Assembly: GCF_002775205.1 (NCBI RefSeq)
Contig: NC_036454.1
Coordinates: forward strand, 13,660,882-13,724,881
Direction of reading: 5' to 3'
Origin: Xiphophorus maculatus
Taxonomy: Eukaryota > Chordata > Actinopteri > Cyprinodontiformes > Poeciliidae
DNA: 64,000 nt
How positions within the stretch are numbered: position 1 is the first letter of the stretch; the number at the start of each line of letters is the position of its first letter. This document shows positions 37,075-47,800 of the stretch, piece by piece. The translations under genes and the position numbers were made by a program. The notes beneath the pieces are model-generated. The model saw only the letters and a program-made list of their open reading frames with translations. It searched no databases and was not told the origin of the DNA.

Positions 37075-37140
37075 CTGTGCTAGCATCAGGATTTCCTGGT
37101 GACTGTTATCTTCCCACAGAAACCGTCATTAAGCACATTT
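37075..37140 (-). promoter_or_regulatory. selenop SECIS element 2
   Basis: On the minus strand, ATGA (37129-37126) is followed after 13 bases by AA in the apical loop and then by TGA (37088-37086). Between them TTTCTGTGG pairs with CCAGGAAA (one bulged base), and GG/CC closes the base. This gives the AUGA/GA non-Watson-Crick core and AA loop of a form 1-like SECIS. SELENOP mRNAs characteristically carry two SECIS elements; they recruit SBP2 and the Sec-specific elongation factor to recode UGA. Confidence 0.75.
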
Positions 37141-37539
37141 CATCACATCAATTCACTCTTGTTATCCCTTTCTCTCCATCCAAACAATATAGTTATTTTT
37201 TTAAGATATCTTGAATAAATGTTAGTCCGAAATATTTAAAATAAGGGATGTTAAAATCATGGATGTTTTTAGTGAGAGCAAAACAGAAAGAAATTCATGG
37301 CAGTAACTGTTATTTTTTCAGGAGTGAGCAATAACAAAAATCTAAACAATAAGACTGCTTTGTAGCATTTGTTTTTCCAGAAATTAACTTGTGCTTTCTG
37401 TTAAAACAACTCCACAATGTCGTTTTGTTTTCTTGTAATCTCTAAATTATCATTTTGTGCTTTTTTTCTACTTGCAGATGTTTTCTTCTCTGAAGTATAA
37501 AAGGTTTATAATGTTCTTAAACTACCTCCTTCTCTCTCA

Positions 37540-37605
37540 CCTGCCAAACATCAGACAGACGCCACTAGAGCATAGTTTACGCATCTGGTTTCATAACGGA
37601 TGGTG
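37540..37605 (-). promoter_or_regulatory. selenop SECIS element 1
   Basis: On the minus strand, ATGA (37594-37591) is followed after 12 bases by AAA and later by TGAT (37553-37550). CAGATG pairs with CGTCTG directly above the quartet, and ACTA pairs with TAGT around a 5-base loop, giving the extra apical helix of a form 2 SECIS. It lies about 290 bases beyond the TAA stop. In mammals SECIS 1 of SELENOP is the one needed for reading through the clustered C-terminal UGA codons. Confidence 0.85.
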
Positions 37606-37884
37606 AGAACAACATGAAGGAGTCAGTTTATGGACATAATATCCCATTAACCACCTGAGAGAGAGGGGGAGGCAATCCATGGTAAAACAAGGCAAGTTAG
37701 TTGGAACAGCATACTTTTATCAAATGTGAAATCCAAAAATTTGAATATTACAGCTGGACACATTTCATGTTCTGATCTTTTCCAGCATTTAAATCAAGGA
37801 TTGACCTTCCCCCTCTCCCAGGGAAATACTTGTTGGTAATAAGAACACTCGGCCCTAGCATTGATAGCTGACATAAGTTCCAGC

Positions 37885-40087
37885 TTACAGCTGCTCTCAT
37901 GCTCAGCTCCCAACGCCGGAGGGTCAGGCTCATTGGTCTGGCTGAGGCTGCTGTCATTCAGCAGAAGGCATGCGTCACTGTCAGGTCTCCCTGACATCGG
38001 CGGCTGCCTCGCTCGTGAGGCCCTGTCACTGTCAGGAGGCCGGCAGTCCCCCTTCACAGTGTCAGAGCCCGAGCGACTGTTCGCTTCCCGCCTCGCCAAA
38101 CATCCTGCGTCAGTGTCAGCATCAGCTGGCTTTGGGAGCAGTTTCGTTTTCGGAGCCTGCTGTTCCCTGTCAGGTGAACTTTGACTTTCACTTTCCCTTT
38201 TCTGCCACTCAAGGCCTAACAGGGGCTGCTATGGCCTGCTGTAATAACTGCTCTGTGTCCACTGCTTGCTGTAACTGCAGTGAGTCAAAGCCATGCTGAG
38301 CATGATCCTGCCTAACCCCCTGCTGACTTTGCTCCAAGTCAGAGCCAAAGCCATCACCATTGTGGTTACCATGGTGATGACCATGATGATCAGGGTGGTG
38401 CCTATGGTGATGATGACCATGCTGACCGTGATGGCCATGACCATGATGGCCATGACCATGATGACCATGACCATGATGACCATGACCATGATGGCGACTG
38501 TGGTCAGGTTCTGTGTTGTCTCCTACAGCTGCAGGTGTATCTGCATCAGGCTGTGCATTTGGTGTTGCTCTGCATTCCTCTGGAGTCTCAGCAGTCTGCG
38601 AAAAAAATCAGAGAATGCAAAAAGGGTTTTATTTTTAATTTCCAGTACTCACAACATGTTCCAGTGAAGTCATTTCATCTCTTTTACCTCATGTGAGCAG
38701 GCGCCACACTTGCGATTGCAGTAGGCTTCTTTGATCGCACTCTCAATATGGCCATGTCCAATAACAGAATAAGGAAGGGAAATATGGTCGGTAAGACGGC
38801 CGCACCTAAGGTTACAAAGATTAAAAAAAACAACAACAAAAAAACATTGTGAGACAAGGGATAGTGTTTAACTCCAAACTCCTCCATTCTGTAAAATACA
38901 TTTGAAACACATAACAAACCTGTCATAGATGATGAAGTCGTCTTTCTTTCCATTCAGGGTCTGCCAAACATCAGGTTGTTGTTCACCCTGTTTGTACAGT
39001 GAGATCTTATCCGACAGCCTCTGAGCCAGTAGGGGGTGGAGCCGCTGGGCTTGCTCCCCCTGGTGGTTGATGACCATGTAAACCACGTCATTCAGTCCCT
39101 GAGTCTCCAATTTCTGGCGCAGACCATCAATTCTGTGTGGAAAATGCACAACGGAACGTAGAGTTGATTTATATTAGAAAGTACTATGTTTATTAAGAAC
39201 GTAAGAAAGTTGTGTTTGAATATTCATTCCCTTGAATATTCACTTCTTGGACAAAGGACAATTATTTATTAATTTTTTTCAGAGGGGTGTAATTTTATTT
39301 CTTTAGTTAATATTTTATTTTATTTTATTTCAGAACTTTATTGAACCCCTTTTATCCAGAATTGTGCCTTCGAACACTAAATGAACATGTCTTCAAATAA
39401 TTGTATGGAATCATCTACCTCTGGTTTGATAGGATTTGTAGTCTTACTGTTAGAATTGTATTAAATAGGTTATACCTGCTACTTATTTTTGCGGCAGCCA
39501 TGATAACCTACTGAACTGGCTGCTTGTACACCCGGCCAAACAGCGTCAGGGGGTGTTCTCCTAGTATTTTCATCTTAAAAGTGGATTTGTAAGCCTTTCC
39601 AGACTGACAGATCTCAATGACTTTGTTTCTTATCTGGTCTTGAGTTACTTTAGATCTGGTCACATGTTGCTTTTTGAGATCTTTCGACCTATACTTAATA
39701 TAAGATAGGTTCTACTTAAGTGACTTCTTCATTATTGCTGACCTTCCACATAAATTAAATATGGCAGCAGTCAGGATTTCAGTCTGAGTGCTTTTTTTCT
39801 GAGTTGTACTTTGCTGCTTACTTTGGTATTTTTTAATTAAAAGTGAAAGAAAATAGAGCATAACAAACTGGGGCTGATCCATACCTGGAGGCCTGCACCA
39901 AGCAAAACAGTCAGGTGGCTTGTAACAGGGCAACCACTGTTACTTGGCCTGCTGTGCCCTTCATCGGTTCCACCTCCCCGATCATCCATGTCGGTGGGGG
40001 CTGACAGCGAGGCCCGCCGCCCTCACTCTCTGCACCGCCCCCATGGAGCAGGCAGAGCGTGAGGAGCAAGCTCAGGCGCACCCACAT
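37885..40087 (-). CDS. selenop: Selenoprotein P with 17 selenocysteine codons
   Basis: Minus-strand coding exons: 40087-39885, 39132-38920, 38805-38688, 38595-37885, with GT-AG borders and matching phases, giving 414 residues if UGA is read as Sec. SELENOP is a secreted, mainly hepatic glycoprotein that carries selenium to other tissues. Residues 1-19 form a signal peptide. A thioredoxin-like domain carries the redox motif ULFC with Sec59 (UGA at 39913-39911), the same residue number as human. The next exons encode [22 protein letters not shown] and [10 protein letters not shown]. The last exon has a His-rich segment (about 213-257) and sixteen UGA codons (Sec 307, 314, 320, 336, 338, 340, 356, 366, 368, 383, 385, 392, 400, 402, 409, 411) before a TAA stop. 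The total of 17 Sec equals that known for the zebrafish Sec-rich paralogue, so this is the long (a-type) gene rather than the short one-Sec form. Standard ORF finding truncates or misframes it. Confidence 0.95.
37897..38211 (-). other. Sec-rich C-terminal domain, 16 in-frame UGA codons
   Basis: UGA codons begin at 38211, 38190, 38172, 38124, 38118, 38112, 38064, 38034, 38028, 37983, 37977, 37956, 37932, 37926, 37905 and 37899 on the minus strand, with no TAA or TAG until 37887-37885. Typical local contexts are SUCUHURRM, ASUQUQ and TUQUR, which correspond to SUCC- and UQ-type contexts of other SELENOP proteins. This domain supplies selenium to cells through lipoprotein-receptor-family uptake in mammals. 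Sixteen UGA with no TAA or TAG over 105 codons is very unlikely in a decayed frame. Confidence 0.9.
38359..38493 (-). repeat. His-rich coding minisatellite in selenop
   Basis: The 15-bp unit CATCATGGTCATGG(T/C), encoding HHGHG, is repeated four times at 38493-38434. It is followed by degenerate units and His runs down to 38359. In SELENOP the His-rich segments bind heparin and metal ions. Such a repeat is prone to length change by slippage. Confidence 0.85.
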
Positions 40088-40114
40088 CCCTCTGGCGCCT
40101 CCTCCCTGCCCCAG

Positions 40115-40633
40115 TCTGAAAGTACAGAAGGCAGGAGGGGTGAAATTAAGGAAGTGAAAAACAAAATGAGAAGAAACAATTTTGTCAAACTCAGCAGAAA
40201 AAAGCTAGATGAATGCATATGAAATGAAATTGAACCCACTTCAATTGCATTAAAACGTTTAAAAGCACTGAAAGATTTCCTCAAAGTTTCACTTTACCTC
40301 TATGTTTATAGGTGAAGTTTAAACTGAAACAAGGAGAAAAAAATCTATCTCTAATGTCAAGTTTTCACTTCTTTTCTACGTACACGATCGTCTGAAAGTT
40401 ATATCAGTGCAAAAATTACAAGATCTAAAAAACTAAATTATGTGCACTTAGCAAAACCTTTGCAATGTGAAATACATTCCTTATGTTAAGATTGTTCTAT
40501 TCATACAGGATAAAGATCAAAGCTAACTCAAGCCAGAAGTTGTTTTTTTGGGAGGAATCGGCCACTTACCCTTTGTTTAAAGTAATGCTTTGCCTCTGCT
40601 GTGCTCTGCTTTCTCTGCAAGTCTTTGAACAAA
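40115..40633 (-). other. selenop 5' UTR exon 1 and intron 1
   Basis: A noncoding first exon at about 40633-40570 ends in a donor reading AAAGG followed by GTAAGT (GT at 40569-40568). The acceptor TTTCAG then opens the coding exon at 40115, leaving 28 bases of 5' UTR before the ATG at 40087. The start site is placed about 30 bases after the TATA box and is approximate. Confidence 0.6.
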
Positions 40634-40660
40634 AACATGCCTCCTCCTTTGCTCCCCCCC

Positions 40661-40667
40661 TTTTATA
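40661..40667 (-). promoter_or_regulatory. selenop TATA box
   Basis: Minus strand reads GAGTATAAAAGG. It lies about 90 bases upstream of the 5' UTR exon donor, fitting a short first exon. Confidence 0.65.
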
Positions 40668-40698
40668 CTCAGCCTGTTGTTTTTCCTCTGTAGATGGA

Positions 40699-40710
40699 GG
40701 ACAAAGTTCA
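40699..40710. promoter_or_regulatory. HNF4-type (DR1) site in the selenop promoter
   Basis: GGACAAAGTTCA fits the HNF4 consensus and lies about 35 bases upstream of the TATA box. Human SELENOP is known to be driven by HNF4-alpha with FoxO1 in liver. A GTCAACA word at about 40725 is a weaker forkhead-like candidate. Function is inferred. Confidence 0.5.
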
Positions 40711-41844
40711 GTTCCCTCTGCTGATGTCAACACTTTTCTCTGGTGAAAAAAGTCACAGTGCATGAAATCCTCTAGTTAAGAGGAAACAGAGCATGAAAAA
40801 TATTTTGCAGCAACTGAAAATTTTGAGGAAACAAATGTGTGTGCAGAAAAAACATTTTTGCTTGACTTGTTAATGTATTCTATATCAGCTCTAAAGAAAG
40901 AAAAAGGGATTAAATTGTATTTTTATTTTATTTTTTTTTAAATGAATGTAAAATAAAATTTTGATTAAGACCTGAGGAATCATATATTAATTTCTTGCAG
41001 CAGTGGAGAAGTGAAAAGAACATTCTGGAGGCCGTCCAGAATGTTTCCAGATAAACACAAGTGGAAGGGGGTTTCGCAATATGCACAAGTTGCTTTGCTT
41101 TAGCTGTCACTGGAACAAATGCTTCACTTTAATTCACAGATGTAGCCTGTAAACAAAGTATACATTTATAGAATTGCACAGACTGCTAGATGTCTGTGAA
41201 GAACTCAACTGCACATTTTACTTATTGGAAAATTTGTTACGTAAGGCTTAATATGGAGGCTAATAAGAGAATATCAAGGCAATAAACTGATGCAAAGCAG
41301 TAATCTCATTGACACTGAAAGATAATATTATATAAAGTAGCTGTAAAGACTATCACTATGCAGTCAGGCAATTTCATCCCCCCACCTATGAAGGACACCC
41401 AACTGACAGTGGAAGTGAGAACACTGCTTGGAGATAAATGAAGACAAGAACAATTTAACAGCGTAATCTTAACTGAAAGCTTACAATAGTTTAGATTTAA
41501 CTTTTTTCTGGAAACTTAAATAACCGAGTGGTCTGAAACATTAACCAACCCTAAGACACTGCAACTGGCTTAAAATCCAGTAGACATGACTCGGATGACT
41601 GAGAATTATACACAGAACCTTTCCAAAGCCAATGTTTACGTGTTTTGAGGATCACTAAACTGGTCTAACACCAAACTGTGAAAAGGTTTCACTTAGCACA
41701 GTTAGTGAAACCTTAGCTCCAAATGAAGAACCAAATGGATCCCCTCACATATAATTTTTAATCAAGATAATTGGAGGGTCTGAAATTAATTGATTACAAT
41801 CCATTTTATGTAGACAAAAACACCAACATTTTCAAACAAGTAAT

Positions 41845-41883
41845 CTCATTGACACTATATATAATGTATATAGTGTCAATGAG
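41845..41883. repeat. Perfect 17-bp hairpin, 5-base loop
   Basis: CTCATTGACACTATATA at 41845-41861 is followed by a TAATG loop and its exact reverse complement at 41867-41883. The first 12 bases also occur at 41305-41316. Confidence 0.85.
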
Positions 41884-43294
41884 TGTATATATATATTTCA
41901 GCCTGCACACTGTTTCTTTTAATTCACTGTAATTTAATGATTAAGGAATGGAATAATTATAAAATTTGCTGAGTTTTGGCCCCTTATGTTTCTTTATGAG
42001 TGGATTTAGTGTGTGTGTAATGTTCTTATAGACCCATTGGCGCTTGTTAAGAATTGCATAAGACGCAAAGTAAAAAGTATTCTTTGAAAACAGAACTATG
42101 TGCGCTGTTACAGTGCGGTTTATATTTGTAGTGATTTTATATTAAAATCGGGTGACTACAACATCCACCCACAATGCAAAGCCAGATTGATGTTACACAG
42201 TGCAATTTGTAGGATTTAAGTAATGCTGTAGTGATACTGTACAGAGTAGGTGAAAACTTGTTTTGCAAATGCGGTGCTGTTGTGACTAGTACCTATGAAT
42301 GCAACTTGATCAGCTTAGAGACATGTGGCAACTTGACCTTGTGATTCAAGTACTATTGCTCAAAAAAGTTCATGATGTTAAAAGAACTCTGTATGTACCT
42401 TCCATATCAGGACCTTTGGTTCTGTAGGGTCAGATACAGGTAATCCAGTACTCAGCTGGCCTCAATATACTGTTAAGACGTCACTGTTGTGTGGAACTGA
42501 GTTGTAAACTGATTACATGTCCATCATAAAGATGTAAAACCTTTGATCTTCTAGATTCATAAAATCTTTACATTCTGAAAAGAATGTTTTTATGATCAGA
42601 TCTCAAGCTAAACATTTTTTAAATTAAGCATTATGATGTGGTAAGTAATTTTATTTAAACTTAAATAAAATGTAAAGTGTGTAATCTTAAACCTGATGCA
42701 GTCTAATAAGCTTTCCATTAGACTCTAAGTTTTTTTGTGCACATAAGTGGGCTGAGTTTGAATACATAATTCTCATGAAACCTAAAATAGTGTTTACACC
42801 CACATTAATGGGTTTTTTTCATTCCAATTCTCCTTCATAATAAAAAAAATCAACATATTTGCACTGTGTATTTCTTTTTAGAAAATATCTCAAATGACAG
42901 GACATCTCAAATGTATAAACAATCCCATTAAAAAGGCAGATTTTTGTTTAATAAAAACAGAAACAGTGATACATCCTACACATGATGGTGATTGCATAAT
43001 TGTTTTAGCCTGAGTCCCAAGCAACTTGCCGAGGGCTGTGGATAAGCTATATCCTCACAATCAGTAACAGATTTGGAGAACTATTGTAAGGCAAAGTGGG
43101 CAAATATTTACATGTTGCTGTTGCACATTTTTATGCTCAGGTAGTCAATTTTGTTTTAGCTTTTCAACAAACAAATACATTTGTGAATTCTAGTATTTCA
43201 AAGAATAACCATAAAAAAGAGGTGAAATAAATTAAATAAAAACATAATTTATAAAACTAATTCAGAATCAACACATATTTAAAAACTAGATTTT

Positions 43295-43296
<2 letters not shown>

Positions 43297-43356
<60 letters not shown>
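43297..43356. repeat. (TA)n microsatellite
   Basis: About 30 uninterrupted TA units, the longest simple repeat in the window. Confidence 0.95.
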
Positions 43357-43361
<5 letters not shown>

Positions 43362-43599
43362 CACCTACTAAAACTAGTAGTTACAGTAGAAAATGTTGAT
43401 TCCCATTTGTGATTTCTTGGGATTTACCTTTGTCACTAAGCAACGTACAAGGCGTCCTTCTTTTGTTTGCAAAGGCTTCTGGGAAACTGAGGCCTGTGGG
43501 CCACAACGACCGCCCTTTTTCGAGCAACGAGAGTAGAACAGCGCCGTGGGAAATATAATCGCAAAGCTACTTTTTAAAACAGTGTACAACTACTTGAGG

Positions 43600-43825
43600 T
43601 ATGTCAAGCGATGCTTTTCGACGCATTCTTCGACCCAGAGTAGTTAAAATCAGGATATCTGTCTGGTAAAAGTGTATTTTAATGCGCGGATTGATGACGT
43701 AATGTTGATTGTCAAACGCGAAATGGCGAGTGTGCTAGGAGGCCCGTTAGCAGCAGAAAACAGGATTTTTATTACACTTTTTAACTTACCATATGGAGAC
43801 AGTTGTTGCATTTTATCAACGCTGG
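43600..43825 (+). promoter_or_regulatory. znf131 promoter and noncoding first exon (candidate)
   Basis: A CpG-containing block within AT-rich sequence. It contains a CRE/ATF-like TGACGTAA at 43694-43701 and ends at a strong donor (GCTGG followed by GTAAGT, GT at 43826). The znf131 coding exon follows an acceptor ending at 44786, so a 5' UTR exon is needed upstream. The start site is unknown. Confidence 0.5.
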
Positions 43826-44801
43826 GTAAGTTCAGCGGTAGTTGTATGCGGTGGATGTGTGTATATAAATGTATATTTTATTAATCTCTGAGGGGTAGTG
43901 TACGAATCTAAGCTAGCAAGGATGTTTAGCTAGTTAAATAAGCTCCATGTGTCAACAGCAAGAAAGCAATTTGTTTCTAGAACACAAGTTTTTTACGAAA
44001 TTAAACCTGGCAGAGTAGTAGATGTTTTAGTAGACGTACTACTAACAAATAGCATGTCATTAGTCGGATGCAAACAACAAAATTGTTCTATAACAGACAT
44101 ACACTTGCTAAACAGAACATTACAAAACACGTAATGCCAGGGTCAAAATATACTTTAAACATTCTACGGTATATTTCGTGTAATATCCAAGTAAGGAAAG
44201 CAAAGCTTAGCTTTTAGGCCAATACACTTTTTTATGGTAATAAGCCAGAACTAACTTATAACCATTGTGTTCTTTCTATGGAAAGAGTTCACAGTGCTTT
44301 TTTTTGTTATGTGCATGAGATATACATGTCAGTTTTAGGACAAAGTCAGTACTTCACATTAAGGAGAGAGCAGACGTAGATAGGCACTTAATGGGCAAAT
44401 ATAAGATGATTCACGTTATTAATTACACATTTTAATAAGGTGCATTTAAGCTGTTTTGTTTTGTTGTCCTTTGATGACAAAGGAGCGGCGTCATCTAGGA
44501 GAGATGATGAGCTCATATTTCAACTCTAATCTTATTAGACAAATGTCATTACTGGTAGCCAGTCCTAGTGTGTGTTCCCTATGGAGTTAGTAGACTCATA
44601 TGTTAACTGTGAGATTTACAAAAGATTGCCTCTACCCAATTTCCCGATACATCTCTAGTTTTTAGTGTCTGCTTTCCTAAAACAAATTTTAGCAGTACCG
44701 TTTGTCTGTAAGAGATGTCAAGTAACTGTGTAGCTACTTGACATCCACATTCAGAACTGTCTGTCCACGTGCCTCTGTTTTTGCAGGGCAGGGTCAGGTG
44801 A

Positions 44802-47800
44802 ATGATGGCGGCGGGGGCAGAGGTGGAGGTGAATGGAGGCAGCGAGTACCCGGGGCTCTACAAAGTCATGATGGACAAACTTAACGAACAGCGACAATTG
44901 GATCAGTTTACAGATATCACTCTCATAGTGGATGGTATGTACAGTTGTAGATTTATATCTTTTTTCTATTTCCACACTGCCATGCAGTTCAAAAAGGTAA
45001 ATTGCTGTAGCTTTATTTTGTAATGTCCAGTTGAAGCTGTTTTTGTATTATTATAAAGTCAAGTTTGCTGGCATTTTATCAAACTGTCACTGTTATTCTG
45101 GTTCTGTGAAGAAAACTGAGCTGTATAGTCATTGTTGGGCTTTACACAGACCCCTGTATTTTTGTGTTTGAGTCACATTTGCATGTCATCTGTTCTGTGG
45201 GCATGGGTACTATTCCAAAATATATCTTATTGAAAGCCAACTAAAAGTTATAAAATGCGTCTTCCAGCTGTGGTTACCCAAGTGTTTCCTGGAAATTATT
45301 TGTATGGTAAAACGCTATTATTCTGCAAAGTTAATTTGCATATCGGTTGCTTGTTGCAGGACACCACTTCAGAGCTCATAAAGCTGTGTTGGCAGCATGC
45401 AGTCAGTTTTTCCACAAGTTCTTTCAGGATTTCACCCAGGAACCTCTGGTGGAGATCGAAGGTATTCAGTGTTTCTGTTAAATCCCAGTTAAAGAATGAG
45501 CAGCCATGCCTTCACATAGTAGCAAAGTCAACTTTGAAAGTGAAACCTGTGTATGTTATTATTACGGTTGCAGGTTTTGCTCTGGTAGATAAATGATGTC
45601 ATAGCATTTTGTAAATGAGGTAAAAAAAGCATGCTAACTATGAAAACAATAGCTAGTATTTTTGTTCCTATTATAAACTTTTAGGTGAACAAAAATTTAT
45701 CTTTTTTTTTATAAGATACAAAAATGCAGTTAGATGTTTTGTATTACATGTGTTTCGTATTACATACTCACTGGTCCTCTGACATTTTTTAGGAGTTAGC
45801 AACACAGCGTTTCGCCAGCTGATGGAGTTCACGTACACAGCCACACTAGCGATATCTGGGGAGGAAGAGGCGCTCGATGTGTGGAAAGCTGCTGAATACC
45901 TTCAAATGCAGGAAGCCATCAAAGCACTCAAGAAGTAAAACATAAGCAGAATAACCAGTCGTCTTGTACTGATAGACTCTCATGCCTGAGTGATGATCAT
46001 TAAATAACAGTGTGATTTTTTTTCTTTTTGAAGAATAAATTCCTCAACGACAACAAAGAGCATTGCTAAGAAGAGGACGATTGCAGAGACGTCTAATGTG
46101 ATTACAGAAACCTTACCGACAGTGGAGGGAGAGCAGGTTGGTGTTTATGTGTAATTCTGGTTAAAGGTGTGCATACATTCATCAGTGTGTGCACAAGTTC
46201 AAATTTACTGGTGATGTTGTTAAACATGATTGTAATGTAGTTAATTCATCCTTTTTGTGCAAAACAGCTAGTCCACTAACAGGTAACGATGCTACCCTGC
46301 TTTAATTTACATTTTTTCCCCTTGATTTTCCAAACCTTTTTCTTGCTTTTGTGCCAAATAGCTCAAAATCTCATCTGGCCATCCATCCATCCATCCATTT
46401 TCTGTACACCCTTGTCCCTTAGGGGGGTCAGGAGGGGTGCTGGTGCCTATCTCCAGCTAAAGTTCCGGGCGAGAGGCGGACTCTGATTTGGCCATAAAAC
46501 ACAACATTAGAAAAATGGCAAATCACAATATTATTGTTGAATATTGCAATATCAGTTGTGATAACCCAAATTCTCACAGTTCTTGTTCTTTTACATCATC
46601 TTGACAACTTAGTCATTCTCCTTGTGCTTTAGCATTGTGTCACTAATGTAGGCATTAAAGATAATGAAAGATCATCAGAGCTGGAAGACGCTGACTTTAG
46701 AGCAAGACCTATTTTCTTGGTTGGCATCTTCTCAGACAGTGTTGACTGAATTTTTTTTTTATGTGGACAGTGACACTAGAGACAATTAGTGGTACCTGAG
46801 ATTTTCTTTTGAACACCCTCACTAACTTCCTTTTACGAAACTTTTCAGAAGGACGATATTCTCAAACACACAAATACTGGGATTTGGAGTGGTTAACTTA
46901 GGCTTACATAAGGCTTGTGGAATGGCCTTCACCTAAACTCTGCTCTCTGCAAATCAATCAACCAGTTTAAATGAACTCTGACATTTTTGAGGAAGAGTAG
47001 GCCAATATCTAGCCAAAAATATACCAAAAACAACAAAAAGTAGTCAAGTCGCAGCTTGCTAAAGAATATTTAATCAAATATTAATGGGCATATTGTTTAT
47101 GAATATTTGATTCTTTACATACAATTGTTATGCAGTTAAGAGTAAATCTATAGTTTTTTCAACTTTTTACAATGAGCTATTGTTTGCAAAAATCTCCAAA
47201 GTTGTTGCTTGTGACATAATTTCACATTGGAAATACAAATACATTAATAAAAGCCATAAGCGTATGACATTTAAGCTAGATGATTACCTTAATTAAAGGT
47301 ATGGATTAAATGTTTTGTTGTCCTCTAGGTGGAGATTGAAGTGGTGGAGACCGGAATGGAGGTGGTGGTGGATGGAAAGACTGCTCAAGCTGCATCAGAT
47401 GACTCTGCTTTGGCTCTTCTAGCTGACATAACTAGCAAATACCAGCAGGGGGAGCCAACAATTCATGTGATCAAGAAGGATGAAGAGGTATATATTTTAT
47501 ATTATTAATTTCTTAAATATGCATATACTTGTCCTTGGGAAAGCATTCTCTACAAATATCAGTGTTTACTTTACAGGAGGTCCTGTATCAGGAGGAAACC
47601 GTGACAGCCTCCAAAGTACTGGAGAACGTTGAAGTCGTAGAAGTCCAGATCTCCCAAGGAGACATCTTCCGCTGCAGCAAGTGCGACCGTAGTTTTAAGC
47701 TGTACTATCATCTCAAGCAGCACCTGAAAACTCACCTGGGTTCTATGGAGAAGCCTCATGTGTGTAACCACTGTGGCAAAGCTTACACACGGGAGGGCGC

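Larger units (their letters stand above)
40780..43600. other. selenop-znf131 intergenic region
   Basis: AT-rich, with no recognised exon. It holds an 18-bp repeated word (41299-41316 and 41839-41856), a perfect 17-bp hairpin (41845-41883) and a long (TA)n run (43297-43356). Confidence 0.55.

Noticed and set aside
37794-38099. A 101-codon open frame on the minus strand overlapping the Sec-rich domain
   Set aside because: It is an alternative frame of selenop exon 4. The true frame is fixed by upstream splicing, SELENOP motifs and SECIS elements. The openness of the other frame follows from UGA being concentrated in frame 0.
37861-38299. Two plus-strand open frames of about 107-109 codons
   Set aside because: They are antisense shadows of the selenop last exon and have no domain or splice context.
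38684-38953. Minus-strand 89-codon frame with a hydrophobic run
   Set aside because: It crosses a selenop intron and reads the exon in the wrong frame; the correct frame gives [12 protein letters not shown].
43297-43356. The (TA)n run as a possible origin or regulatory element
   Set aside because: Simple dinucleotide repeats of this length are common in fish intergenic DNA and nothing else supports a function.
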